DNA of 64,000 nucleotides, from positions 234,066 through 298,065 of the forward strand of contig MNCI01020980.1 of the NCBI GenBank assembly GCA_015680685.1, given 5' to 3'. The stretch's first letter is position 1. Each line of letters opens with the position of its first letter. The position numbers and the translations under genes are program-made. The DNA is from Gnetum montanum. Lineage: Eukaryota; Streptophyta; Gnetopsida; Gnetales; Gnetaceae. The notes under the pieces were generated by a model. That model was not told the origin of the DNA. It did no database searches and saw nothing but the letters and a program-made list of their open reading frames with translations. Below are positions 12,885 through 27,100 of this stretch, piece after piece.

Positions 12885-13300
12885 CAGTAAATGCTGTGAG
12901 GCTTCAAACAAATTTTTCATTTGCGTATACATTTTTTGTACCATTGGATTGCAACAGGATTTCCGACAGAGACATTGGAGGCTCTGCACATAATCAACCA
13001 TGCATGGATTGCATATCCCTGTTTAATAAAAGGCATGGACGCTTTCCTCAATTTACAATTGCTATCCATGTTCACGGTCACATGCAAGATTGTGTACAAT
13101 AATCAGAGCTGGTTCTATTTGATTATCCTCAACCAATGTGGATATTTGCATCAAATTCAGGTAATTATGTGTTGGAGCTATGCTGCCTCCTTTTTAAAAT
13201 TTGGAAGGGGTAGCATGTTTTCTTTGCCCTTGTTTCATTAACCATTCACAATTTTCAAATTCACCAGCTCAGTGACATCGCAGGCAATATAGAAAATACT
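12885..13300 (+). terminator. 3' UTR of the kinase gene with AATAAA
   Basis: A canonical AATAAA lies at 13025-13030, 141 bases after the TAG stop, and is a plausible polyadenylation signal. The cleavage site cannot be read from sequence alone. Confidence 0.45.
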
Positions 13301-15150
13301 TGGTATATTGCCAGAAAGAAGAACGCAGGCAGGGATGTTGCTTGTAAATTATATATTTTCTACTGGCACCCGATTTTTCAGTGTTGTATTCAATTTCATG
13401 AATAAGGAACGTGTATTTTGGAAATACATTGATTTGTTCAATTTCTTGATAAGTTCGACCGTGATGTTATATTTTGTTCAGGTTATGTCAAGCAGATAAC
13501 AGGTTTGCATCTCTTATTGTCAGCCATATAAATAGGATAAAGGCATAACGAAGATGACAGTTTACGGTTAAAGAAGCTTATAAGCTTTCACTAATAAAGG
13601 TTAATATGATAGTTTTGGTCAGAGTAGTCGCAGACTCTGCTTAATGGATTTCTTTATCATTATTTATCCTAGCTTTGTGCCAACAGATACGCTTTTATCT
13701 TATATGTTATCAATTTTGCATAATACATCAAAGATCCATCACCTAAAAGTTTTAAAAAGATTTTTAAATAAATACAGTATTCAAATGATGTTTTCATCTT
13801 GCAAAAGTTGCTTTCGTTCATTCTTTACTTTGCCTGATTTAAGGACCACTAAATCTAAATCTACCTTATCTACCTTATATATAAATAGATGTGATGGATT
13901 TTTGTCGTTGGCACCATCCATAATGATCAATTCAACTATAATAAAATCACTTACACTAACATCAATTATAATATAGTAAAAATCATTTATATGACATTTA
14001 TTTATTGCTTTATACAAAGAACTCTATTAAAGGTGCAATGGATGCTTACAAGCATGGAGCTTTTGAAATATTCCTAATTTACTACAGCATTTTTTTGCAT
14101 CCATTCAGTTTACTACAATATTGTATTGTAAGGTACAACATTTGCAAGGAATCCGTAACGACTAAAGCACTAATACTATTGGATTGAACTATTTTTTGTT
14201 ATGAACTATGGTCGCGATTTTAATAAGATAAAAATGTCTAATATATTAAGACTTACTCTTACAAAGTATGAGACTTCAGGTTTATGAGACTTCAGGTTTA
14301 CCGGTCATTGTTTGAATTCCAATGAGAATGCTAAAGCACATGCCATGGTAAAAATATAAATATATATAAGTTACGGCATTAGGTTAACAACCAACCATAT
14401 TGAATCAAAATGGTGATACTTATCATAAACAGTATAAAAGCATCAACATGATTGTGACTTAGCTATTAATTAATTTTATTGTTTTTTTGTGACCATGGTT
14501 TTACTGGTATAAAAATGTTTATTTAAAGTTTAAGCATAGAGCTATAAATTGTACATCACCAATCTTAACCCATAAAGAGAAATTACTTAACACTATACAT
14601 CCTGCATTTTACATTTGAAATACTATTGACGCTTTTATATAAATGTGCTCGTATAAAATGTTACCAATGTATTGGAGTTCTCTTCCTTTAAAAGAGATGT
14701 TGAAGCTTCCTTAATGCACTCAAGGTTTTCTGAATATGATGCTCAGTATGCAGATTTTGATTTGGTAGCTACTGAACCTAATGTAAGAAATCATAGGGCA
14801 ATTGGATCTAATTTTCATGACACAACATTTTTCTAACGTAATGAACCTTAAGTCACATTGCTAACACGGCAGAGAAAAAATAAAAGCACCTTTCACAAGA
14901 CTGTTTTGTCATCCTTGTTTCTGTTATGAAAGTTAATCATTGCCAATCTCCTCAAACATACATTCAGTTGGCCTTTTAAACTTTACTGTTTAACAGTAAT
15001 CATGAAAATATTCAGATTCAATATCAACTTTCTAGTCATAATTCTACGGTAAGAATCAGTGTCTGCCTTGCCGTGTGAACAGACAAAGGTAGTAGAATTC
15101 ATTAACGACCGCATAAAATAAGTGGTTTGTTTAAGGTCGAAACCTATAAA
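13301..15150. other. Intergenic region between the two convergent genes
   Basis: About 1.8 kb of AT-rich DNA lies between the tail of the kinase gene and the stop codon of the EFR3-like gene. It must contain the 3' ends of both transcripts. A 16-17 bp unit (TATGAGACTTCAGGTT) is directly duplicated near 14268-14300. No gene is supported. Confidence 0.6.
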
Positions 15151-18100
15151 TTAACATCCTGCTGCCTTCAGAAAATTATCAAATGGACTTGCTGCAGGGA
15201 GGCGCATTGCTTGCCATGGCTCTTGAGGTAATTCTTCTTGATAGCGCTGATGAAATCTCTGCTGTTGTTCATCTTCCTGCAGGTGTTAAAAGCCAAAAAT
15301 AGACATTAAATATCCATCCAAATACGTTGAATTTACGTGACACTGGGATCAGTGAAGGGTACAAGCAATGTTACCTTGCCCTTATCATTTGTTATATTCT
15401 GTGACACAGATGATCTGGACTCGTCTTTTCTGGGTAACGTCCAGTAAGCTTCAGAGTTCGTTTCTTGATTTAGCCAGACCGAGAGTTTCTTCCTTGTGCT
15501 TGAACCAAAGGCTTCACATTGCTCAGCCATTGCACTAAAGGAAATTGGTGAGGTTGAAATAGTAGCGCTGGCAACTTGCCCTGCAGCCTCCAAAGCCTAA
15601 AAAGCAAATTTAAATGTTCAAATTCATGCACATGATTTTTTTTTTAAAAAAACAAATTTAAGAGTTTACAAGGAAGTTGTGGGTTTGGTTCCCAAAACCC
15701 ACATCATCAAATTCATCTCTATAAACTTTCTTTTTAAAAGCAAAGCAATAAGAATTCTATGATTCCTTTTTCTTAAATAATTTTTATACTTTTTAATGTC
15801 GGGATGGAGATAGGAATTTAACCAAAGTTCTAGAGGGCCAATTCCATGATTTATTGGAGATGGAACCATTAAAAATAATATTTTTGAAAGGAATTGCAGA
15901 GCTTCAACACATTGTCAAAATTGTTTAATACTAACTTATCCAGTATGAATCTTCCTTTTCATTAATGAATTATTCTTTTAACTTAAAAAAATCTTATATG
16001 TTGGAGAAATTTTTTAAAAGAGTCTTACTAAAGCAATGACGTAATAATGATAATAACAAAAAACTGTGTTAGCATGCAATTTAATAAACAAGAACATACA
16101 GATTCAAGGAGCTGGCCAACACTTATTATCGGTACAGGAGTTGCTGGAACAGAAACATGGGGAAGAGCTCGAGGAAAATCTGCTCCAGATGTCTCACTAA
16201 TAAGATCTTCATCAATAGATAAGCTCGGTGGTAATACCTTGTTAGAGACAAAATTATAAAATTAAAACATGCAACCGACACTGGAGCTTCACATAAATAA
16301 ATCACATAGAAGATGGAAAATCGATACTGCAAAAAACCAAAAAAAAAAAAAAAAAGATCAATGTTTATAAGCATCCTATGGTTTCAAACCAACCTCATCG
16401 AATGATAATGATTGCTTAGAAAAGGCCATTTTGAGACTGCTGCCACTTTCAAGCTGAAATTGAGGACCAAAGGAAAATCCATCCACTGGTGAAAATGGGT
16501 CTGACAATTGGTGGGCAACATCACCAACATCCTCCTGGAATGCATAATAAATAATACATAGGAAGTAGTGAAAATCAACAGTATTTACATATTGCAAATT
16601 ATGGAATTTTACATGCACTTGGAATCACATTCAAAATTTTCTGCTATAAACACACAATGGAATATTCAGCGTGTCTTGAAGTAAAGTTGGCCTGAGAAAC
16701 TTGTATCCATGATCACCAGAGAAAGAGAGAGAGAAGCTCGTAAACGTAATAATAATTATTTTAATCGGTATCTATTGTTAATTACGGGGTCAGTTATAAT
16801 CCAAAACCACATCAATATGCAACAACGATGAAAATAAAGTGAAAATTAAACAAAATATTTACACCTTCCATAAAAAATATTCATGGAACACTAATAATGT
16901 AGTATACTCACATTGTATGTTGCACAAAGAGTCTGGGAAATACTTTCAATAAGCGTTTCATGTAACTTTTTGACAGCTAACCAATCAGATGAAGGAGACG
17001 ATAGTCCAGCATGCTCATCATATCCATATGATTTAGTAGCAAGATGAGGTTTGGCAACAAGCCAAAAATCATCTGAAAGCTCTAAATGGGAATCTGCCTG
17101 GAATGGGGGAGAGACACATTTCAGTAATTGCATAAATTAGCCAAGGCTTTCTTAATTGAAAATTGATTTTTCATTCATGTAGCACGACCTATGCAAAAAC
17201 AATATCTCAACGGAATTTCATAGAAAATGACTGTTAGTGTTCTAGCAGCTTAAAATTTCATGTACAGCATAATCTTATTGCCAAGAGTTTTCATGTATGG
17301 TATTGTTTGTATGATGGAGCAAATATCCAGAAGAAACCATATTTCTGGATGTTCTCTATTGTATTCGAAACTCTGCAAGCATGCAAAAAACACCAGAATT
17401 ATTGACACTCTGGTGTAGAAATCAATTATCCCTGACTAAGAGATCTTGTTAAAACAAAGAGACATATTGTTACCATTCCATACAGCAAAACTTATGGTGA
17501 AGCGTTGAGAATGACATCCGTATATGGGGAGCATGAAGTGAAGTTTTCCTGTTAGGTATGTGAGCACTGTGTTCATTATTGCTTATTGTAAAGAACTCTT
17601 GTATAGTGTAAAAACTGTTTATAAAGTGAAACAAAATAGACTCGGGTGAAGCTTGTTATCAAGACTTGTGACATGCATGCTATACAGGTATTATGTGAAA
17701 GGATAGTGGCTAAAGTGCAACGTTGTCCTATGAATCCGTTTAATTCTCTATCATAGTCACGACACCAAAAGTCCACTCAGAACAATAACAATAACCAATA
17801 ACTGAATTACTTCCAAGGATCTCACTTATTGGTACCCAAAAAAAGGGGAAAAACGTACGATGGTTTCCACTTTGGTAATGCTCCTAATATCACCAATCCC
17901 TCAATTTGGAAAGGGCTTCAATCTATAAAGCATTGGTTTTGTCAGCATGTTTCTTTTCATAATCAGTTATGCCCTATGAAAAGAGTGCATATGTCTCTTT
18001 GCTAGTAAACTGCTTCATGGAAAATTACCCACTGGTCAATATTTTGCACAGAAGAATATTATGGAGGATCCAGGTTGTGTGTTTTGTTCTTTAACTTCAG

Positions 18101-21100
18101 AAACAGCTAATCATCTTTTTATAAATTGCCCACTTATTCAGGATATTTGGAAGCATTTCAGGCAAAATGCTAAGAGGTCACCACCTATAACTAATTCTGT
18201 GAACGATTTTTTGGTGGCTTGGCAGCAACATCATTTTAGAGGACAAGAAGGAAATGTGTGGACAACACTTCCATGGTTTATTTGGTTTGTGATTTGGCAA
18301 GAACAAAATTTTAGAGTTTTTCAATAGCGGTCAAGAAGCCCAACATGAGTGTGGATTGCTGCTTTGCCTCTTTGGAGGGATGCTGCATGATTTCAAAGAA
18401 AATATAATTAGAACAATGATGCTGGGATGCTGCATGATTTCAAAGAAAATATAATTAGAACAATGATGCTGGGATGCTGCATGATTTCAAAGAAAATATA
18501 ATTAGAACAATGATGCTGGGATGCTGCATGATTTCAAAGAAAATATAATTAGAACAATGATGCTGTTTAGTTATATAAGTATTATGGATGACTGTTTTAT
18601 GTTTGTTTGTTTGAGATCAGTCCTTTATTGGTATTTTCTTTTCATGACCCAGCCACTATAGATCCGGGAATAAGAAATTTGGTGGTAAAAATATATGGTA
18701 CATTCAGTACGGTGCAAAGAAAGATGATTACAATGATTCTAAGAAGATAGAAAAAATAAAGATCATAGAACACTAGGAATTGTAAAGAGGGTCCCATGGG
18801 ACATAAGACAACATGGATTAAAAGTGTGTATTATTTTAATAGATAAAGGCACCAAGATGAAGATGATGAAAAGTCTACAATTATTCCACACAAAATAGAA
18901 GATCATGGATTGAACATGCTAAATAGCAACTCACACGGAAGATTGGAGGATCAAGAAACCTAGAGCTCAGTATTTTAAATCCTCAAATATTAATCTCTAG
19001 TAAAAGACATGTCTCAAGAAGATCAAAAAACCAGAAGAATTTTGCCACAAGGTTGGAGTCTATATTTATTCAACAATATCAAGAATCAACAAAAAACCAA
19101 GGAAAGCAAAGCTCCAATCCCTGACCATAATCTCATACTGTATTTTCTTGCAACTTTCACTCAACTAAAAACTTTGTTCTTTCCATAACTTAGAATTCCT
19201 CATCTTCAAAATAATGCATGTTAGCACTTATCAGAATGGCTCCTCCTCACTTCCTCTCAATAGTTATAGTACAAGATTCCTCAATAGTTAGTATGACGAC
19301 TCTTCCTCATCTTATAGCTTTTGCAAAATACTACACCATTAATCAAAATTAGTCAATAGGACATTCCTGAGAAATGTCAGAAATCACTCTATTATTTGCA
19401 TTGTTTCAGGTCAAATGTCTCTAACAAGGGTTAGATGTCTCATATAGATAAGGTTGGATATCATTGATAGGAAGGTTGGACATCCCTATTGCACTTTATG
19501 GAGAAATAAGAGGTATGTCCACATCAATGATGCTGTTTGAGCTTGTTATAATTGGGAATGTCTGGTTTTGTTGTCAGTCAAGATACCAATGTACTGTTCC
19601 CAGTATTTATTTCTCCAATTCAGATACCAATTAACCTCCATGCATTTAAACATGGACAAAGATTATCATATATTTGATTGTTACGAAAATATCGATAGAA
19701 GTACATACCATATTGGACGTAAGCATTCTCTTAGATAAATCAACTACCTCTGGAACATTGTATATCCTAGCTGCAGTTGCAAGCATAGCAGTTGACAACG
19801 TAAACAAAGATTTCCGCCTGTGGAGAGGCAGTTGACCTGTTCAATGGTAGTGAATTTGAAATGAAACTCGCATTCAAACATTAGAAAGAAAAACACTTTC
19901 CATCAATTGGCATTGCTTAGCTCGGTTAGCTGAAATGATCAATGCAAAGGTAAACAAGACAACAGTGCATTTCAACTGTACAGCTACAACTTTAAACCTA
20001 TGCGAGAGGACAAAATGTGACATGTATGCATACCATTGGCATACACTTCATTAGTATAGCTATCACATAGCATTAGTAAAACAGGGATTTCTACTTCCAA
20101 ACAAAAATAATCATGGAATGTTGTAAAAATGATTATATTTGTTGGGATAGTAAACCATAAAAGGCAGAAGGCCAGTAATGAGCAATCACAATTTCATACA
20201 TTATTTACAACCTAAAACAAATACTATAAACATAGAGTTACATGGGCGAACACAATGTTGATACACACAATTATAAATAACCTGCACCATGGTCAACATG
20301 CTCAAAACTCTATCCCCACGCAGCTCCGGACAATGACAGCATCCAGTTTCAGCCAAATTTTGAAAACTGTCGTGAATACACAATCAGACTTAGACCTCTT
20401 AATTAAGACATGATTATCTTAAGTAAATAAGAATCGCACTTCAGATGGTTCCGGCATTCAAGTTCACAAATGCTGGTTTAAACTGGAATCACAGTTCCAA
20501 TGGAATCGCAAGTCCAAAGCATTCCATTCCAGTGATTCAGTATTTCTGAGCAACTCTGGTTTGTAACTAGCTGCAATTGTGTGTCAGGATTCCTATTTAA
20601 CATAGGAACAGGAGTCCTACTACGCCTAAGCCTAAGGTACGTACAAAGGTTTCCATCCAAATACGTGACCTACTAATCCTTCCTATTTAACATACAAACA
20701 TGAGACCTGTCATAGATTGTTAAATCCAGAGATTTAGCCAACAATAGAGACATCTCTATCCCATAACCTCGTTGAGGTGCAGTAAAGTCCAGTTACACTC
20801 AAAATTTCAGTACAATAACTTTCTACATACACAACTTACATGGAACCCAATGCTAGCTCAGAACAATTAAAACAAATCACACGTTACTTTCCTGACACTT
20901 ACTGCAAATAGACAAATGGCTACTTGGAGCCAACCATCTTATGAACAACTAATTATTCAAGCATACAAAAGAAGCGACAAAACATCCTGCTACGATGATC
21001 TTAGAGTCTCTTCTTGTCTTAAAGTACATTTCCTTTTATTTTGTTCTTCTAAATTTAGTCGTAATTTTTAAAATGGATTTGTCTTGAAATGATGACCTGT

Positions 21101-24100
21101 CACCTAACAATTCCCACACATCATAACCTTCAATTACATAACACCATTTTTATTCCATCTAAATTTTCTATTATTTTCCCTTGATTTTGAACCACATCAA
21201 CACAGATTGAAACGATAACCTAACGATCTGAAGCAATTATTGTCACTTTTCCCATCGAATTTGAGAAAATATTTCAAACTATTTAAAATTTCCTATGAAC
21301 CAATTAATTCTAGAAAAAATAAAACCATCTTTATCATCAGTTTTTCCAAAGTATAACCACAATCTTTATGATGAAAATGAAACATGAAATTTTTCGGTCA
21401 TTACTTTCTAGCGGAATTGAAAATGAAAAATTTCAATCAGCAGTTTCATGTCTGCAAACTACCATTTAATGGGAGGGAAAATCTTACCACCGAAGTCAAG
21501 GGAAAGAGCTCTCAGAGACAAAGCAAGTTGAAAAACTCGAACAGCTATTGTTTGGTTCTGTACACAGAAAGTAACTATAAGTATAACATAAAAATATTTT
21601 GAACTAGATATTCTAGTTTACTGCAAATCCATTGCAAAGTTAGGCAATTAAATATGTAAACAAAGTTCAAATTTTGTTGAAATTACAACTTCTCTAATGC
21701 AATTTTATACAAATACAAGCATTTTGCATCTACTCTAACACAATTTCAGAAAACTGAGTGCTGATATAAAAGACCTCATATTGTACAATAATTCCTTATC
21801 AATTCCTACATTTGACTGCTGTAGATGGGAGGAGGCAGAGAGGGAGTGCGAACGGGAGAGGGAGCAGGCATGGGAGTGGGTGGGTCTGTTGGCGTAGGAG
21901 GCAGCAGTTCGGCTAGCAACATCAAGGGATCATTTGGGAGCAGGCTGGTGGGCAATGCTGGTGAGGGTGAGTCAGCGGCAAGTGGCACCAGGCCTAGCTT
22001 GGGGTTGTGGGATGATGCTGAGACCCAAGGTTTCTTTGGGGCCTCGGCGAGGATTGATGGATGCTTGTGACTGGAGATTCCCCATGTGCTGTCAGAGGGT
22101 TTAAACATGGTGGAGCAGAGTGTTATAGGATGTTTTGTTTTGAGTGGGCTGAGGCCCAAACTGAAGCTTGTTGAGAAATGGGTCATTGCTACCTAGGGTC
22201 TCAACAACATCAGGGTGCGAAGTTTAATGGAGGAGCACATCCTCTTCGTTTTTCACAGCGTGCAAGATAGAGATCACATTTTATTGGGGGGTTCTTGGTT
22301 TTTCGGTGCACAAGGATTGGCTTTCACACTGTGGAGGCCAAGTGCGCACTAGGACCAAGATCTATTCTCACAGGCTCTGGTTTGGATCCATGCTTCCAAG
22401 ATCCCATGGGAACTCTAGACACCAGCCTTTATCAAGTTATTGGCTGTGTTTTTCAGGTAGTTCATCGCTCTGGATAAGTTTACCATGACGATGGAATGGA
22501 TGGGCTTTGCCTGTTTCTGTGTTTGGCGGTCCCTATCGCCTATGGACCTTCTTAGGGAAGTGGTCTTGGCCCTCCCTTTTGGGGAGCAGATTGCAGTTGA
22601 GTATGAGAATTTGCTAATGGGGAGCACTATGCTTGATTCCATGGGAGAGCCCTATCAATTTTGTGGTAAGCTAGGCCATAAAACAAAAGCTTGTAGGGCA
22701 AAGGCGAATGTAGGTGACATGGGAGGCTAGAAGCAAGTGAAAAGGAGGGGGTGGGCAATGCCTTGGGTGTGGCTTGTATGGCCAAATAAGCCTAGACGCC
22801 TCTCACAGTCACCTACGAAGGTTACGACACTAACTACAGTAATAGTGATGTCGAAGGTGGTTGGTTTAGACAAGGTGGACCAGCATCTAGGAAAGATGGC
22901 CAATGTGCTGATCAGCTTAGGCTCTAAGGATGGTTTTGCCACACCTTTGGAGCCATTTCAATAGGGTAAGGAGCTCCCCACTCCCACCCCTGCAACCCNA
23001 GACCTAGCATGGGGGAGATCCCAAGGTCTAATGATGGTAGTGGCGATGGGTTTAAGGTCTCAACAAAGACCGGGAAGGTCGGCCGACCATCCACACCATT
23101 GGTGTGCAATCGACAAATCTAGTTGGAAATCAATTTAGGCATATAGACAACCCTCAAAGAGGTCTACCGAAAATGTTCGACCAATTGACCATGAAGATTA
23201 TGACATGGAATTGTAAGGGGCAAGGCACCCCCTATAAATGACATGCCCTTAAGGAGACTGTGCACAGGGATAAATGCGGTGCTGTGTGCTTACAAGAAAC
23301 AAAGCTACAAGAATGGGAATTTGGACTTTTGCAATAGGATGGTTGATATGTCAAGCAAGTAGCTTGCCAACGATAGGCCAGTGGCTTAGCTGTGATGTCT
23401 AGGCTGAATTTCCACCTGCTGGATGCTTCAATTGGAGCATTACCATTCGCTTACCATCTCCTAGGCTCTACCTCCCTAACTTCTATGGGAAGCAGGAGTG
23501 GGAGAAACACCTCAACAAGTTAAAGAGAGCTGCCATGTTAATACGTGATAGGCAACATTGGATGGTTGTGGGGGACTTTAATCAACACCTACATGCTTAG
23601 GAGAAGAGGGGGGATGATTGCACCACATCACCAAGTGCTGAACAATTCTTGTAATACTTGCACCAGTATGATCTAATGGATTTGGAGATTGCCAAATGTC
23701 ATTATACGTGGAGTAACCATTAGAAAGGTAGCACCAAAGTGATGTTGAGGATTGACCAGGTTTGGTTGGGGGCTTTCATCTTGCTAAGGTAGGAGGTGCA
23801 AGTTGTAGGGATAGAATGGCAAACCTCAGATCACAAGTCGTTGATTTGTCAGGTTGGGAAGGAGCCGTACCCTCAGGTGTCATGCTTTTGCTTCGAGAGA
23901 ACTTGGCTCATGAAACCATGGCTACAGCCATTGGTTACTACAATTTGGGAACATTGTCCTTCAACCAGGGATCCACATGAATTCCTCACCAATGGGCTTA
24001 ACCTCCTAAAGAAAGAAATTTGCTTGTGCTAGTAGGAGGAGAAATATACTTTCCAATTGCATCGTGAAATGCTAGAGTAGTAGCTCCTGTGTGTTCAGGC

Positions 24101-27100
24101 CAAGCAAGAGATAGGGGAATCTTTAGCTCAGGAAGAGCATGATGTCCTTATCGTACTCCAACAGCTAGATAAGGAAGAATCACAGTACTAGAGGCAACGC
24201 TCGAGGAACAAATGGCTGAAGGATGAAGATTAGCCGATGAGTTTCTTTGTAGTGGCTCAAGCTAATTGCCTAGCAAAGACGGTGCTGAGCTTGGTTAGAC
24301 AAGGACAAGTGTTGGAGCAAACCCTAGAGATTGGGCAAGAATTCCACTCTTATTGGGCAAACATCTGGTGGTGGTGGGAGAGGGAGCCGTTATTAGTGCT
24401 GGTGCGGAAGGTTCTCGCTGCAGAGGATAACTAGAAATTACTGGAGCCTTTCTCGTGGCAGGAACTGAAGCAAGCTATGGGGGATCTTAAGCTAGGCAGA
24501 GCCCTTGGACCTAATGGGTGGCCCAATGAATATTTCTGAGAATCCGCAAATGTGTTAGGGGAAAATATATTGGATGCCTTCAACATCATGCTTAGATGGA
24601 GACAAATTCGTCAAAAATCAACTACTCACGGATCATACTTATTCCTAAGTGCCTAACAGTCTGAGCCATCGCACTATCGGCCTATCGGAGTGTGCAATAC
24701 GCTCCTCTACCTTTTTACTAAGATGTGTGTCAGCAAGATGGCTCCTTTGATGCTAAGACTTGTGTGTAATATTCAGGCAGGGTTTGTGAAGGATCAGCTC
24801 CTACAAAATTAGGTCAATTTACTTCAGGAAATCCTTCACTCCCTTAGATCGACACAGTTCGCAGGGTTGTGTTTTAAACTTGACATTATGAAAGCTTATG
24901 ACACTATTTCCTGGTATGCTTTGCAAGACATTATGGTGGGTAAAGGTTTCAACAACTTTGTTAATTTGTGCCTTCACTTACAATCATTTTCAGCCTATTC
25001 CATCGATCTTGAGGGGGTGCTTTGGGGTTTTTCCTCACCAAGGCAGGGATTGAGGCAAGGAGACCCTTTATCCTCGTACTTGTTCATTCTTGTGATGGAA
25101 ATTTTACAAAATTATTGCAAAGTTGAAGGGGTGTGGGGCTTGCATATTAATGGAGTTGAGTGCTTGGCTGAATATTATGTGGATGATACTATCCTCTTTA
25201 CCCCTGCTTCCATCTGACATGCCAAGGCGATGGATAGGGCCTTAATGCATTTGGCTAGGGAGGTGGGTCTAGAGGTGAATAGAGCCAAATCTGCACTTTA
25301 CTTGACTCGCACAAACGTGAGAGTGAAGGCTAGGATCACGTAGATACTGGGGGTTCTGCCAAGGATTGAGCAAGATACTTACCTTGGTTTCCCCATGTTT
25401 GGTTGGAATTGTTGGTAGGCATGGATCAAATTGCTCCAGTGGATGCAATAGCAGATTGGGCATTGGACCACCCGCTTCCTGACAAGAAATGGTAGAATCC
25501 TTCTCACCACAATTGTGTTGTCACCTATTGCTCGTTTCACTGCATCTATTGCCACTCCTTCCCTTGATATTGGGAACAAAGTGGACCAATGGATTCAAAA
25601 TTTCATATGGTCTGGGGGGAAAGGAGGGCAATGTTTGCACTTAGTTGCTTGGGATATTGTAGCACAACCCAAGGAAGTAGGAGGGATGGGAATTTTAAAA
25701 TTCTCAAACCTCGTGATGGTGGGCCAACAACAATTATTGCACAAACTATCACAGATCAATTCAACTGAGGTGATGTGGGTCCACATTATGAGACAAATAC
25801 TAGTAGTGGACTATGATGCCTCATGATTCGATTCTTTGGCATGCCATTTGCTACCATGCACTCTAGATGGCTCAAGTTGGTTTGAGTACAGTACAACCGC
25901 ACATGATTATTAAATATCAGTATCCGACAGTCCCTGAGTGGCTGTTAGTTTGGAGGGGGTGCCTACTGGAAAAGATCAAAGCCTTCTTATGGTTAATAAA
26001 CCATGCACCCATTCCAATGCACGTCGAGCTATGACCAAGGGGCTTAAGGATTGAGGACACATGTCCTTCATGCACTCAAAGGAGGGAAACATGGCACCAT
26101 TTTATGTCTAAGTGCCCTTTTAGCTGGGTGACGCGAAGGGCAGCTATTATCATGATGCCTGCAACTTTAAATGGTGACTACAGACTAGGGCTGGAGGTGC
26201 ACATTGAAGAACGTCGTACGTGGGAGGTGAAGTAGGCTGCTAGGGAGGAGTTTTCCAGCAACAGTTGGATGCCATGCAACACCAACACTGGGAAGCAATG
26301 GATGAGCTCCGTCAGTAGCATGTTGCAACGGAGGTGGCAACAAAGGCAACCCTCGAAGACCAGCTCCAAAAGGAGCTTAGGGAAGAATTTCAACAGAACG
26401 AGTTGCAGCAGAAGGCACTAGAGCAGGAAGCAAAGGAACAAAGAGCAAGCGAGCACTGGGAGGACGAAGTAGCAGCAACAGCTGAAGTGGGCCCATGAGC
26501 AAAACACTATAGCTTGGCTAAGGGAAGGAAAATGCCCTTATGCATGCATGCAAATTAACCACCATGTGACTTGGCAGGAGCTACACTGGCATATTTGGTT
26601 GGCTTCTACAAAATTACACCTTGATGGGTTTGGGTCAATTGCTACACAAGCTAGAAAGGCAGAAGCCTTCAAAATCTTCCAACAAGCAGCTACCTTCGTT
26701 GATACACAAGAACATCATGCGCAGCTAGATATGTTGCACATCCAATTAAGGCCTAACTGTAAGTGTGGGCATTTTCTTTGACACCTTTTGGTGGGGGGGT
26801 GGTGCGTGGCTAGGGGTGGCGGCTGTTGCAGCGGTCCTGCTGTGTTTTGGTTTGTTTCCTTTCTGTCTGTCCATTTTTTGTTTATGGTTGGGCTGGTCGA
26901 GAAGTCTGGGCTAGTGGAAGGGGTTTCTGTGGTTGCATCTGTTTGTTTTTGGTAGGTCCAGGGGACCTGTTTTTGTATCACTATGGTTCAGTTTTTGAGA
27001 TGCTCTGTGCCCGTGGGGCATGTTGAAAGGTTTGTTTGGGGTGGGCCAGAACCCCAGTTTTTAGATCCATAAGGTGTTGTGGGGGTCTACCCCCTACTGT

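Larger units (their letters stand above)
17098..19708 (-). other. EFR3 intron 14
   Basis: 2.6 kb. It contains the 3' part of an L1-type LINE (17855-18640) with an internal tandem array. The flanks (17098-17850 and 18650-19708) are AT-rich and I recognise nothing in them. Confidence 0.8.

Noticed and set aside
21806-22186. 126-codon Pro/Ser-rich - strand frame
   Set aside because: Antisense shadow of the Gly-rich LINE ORF1.
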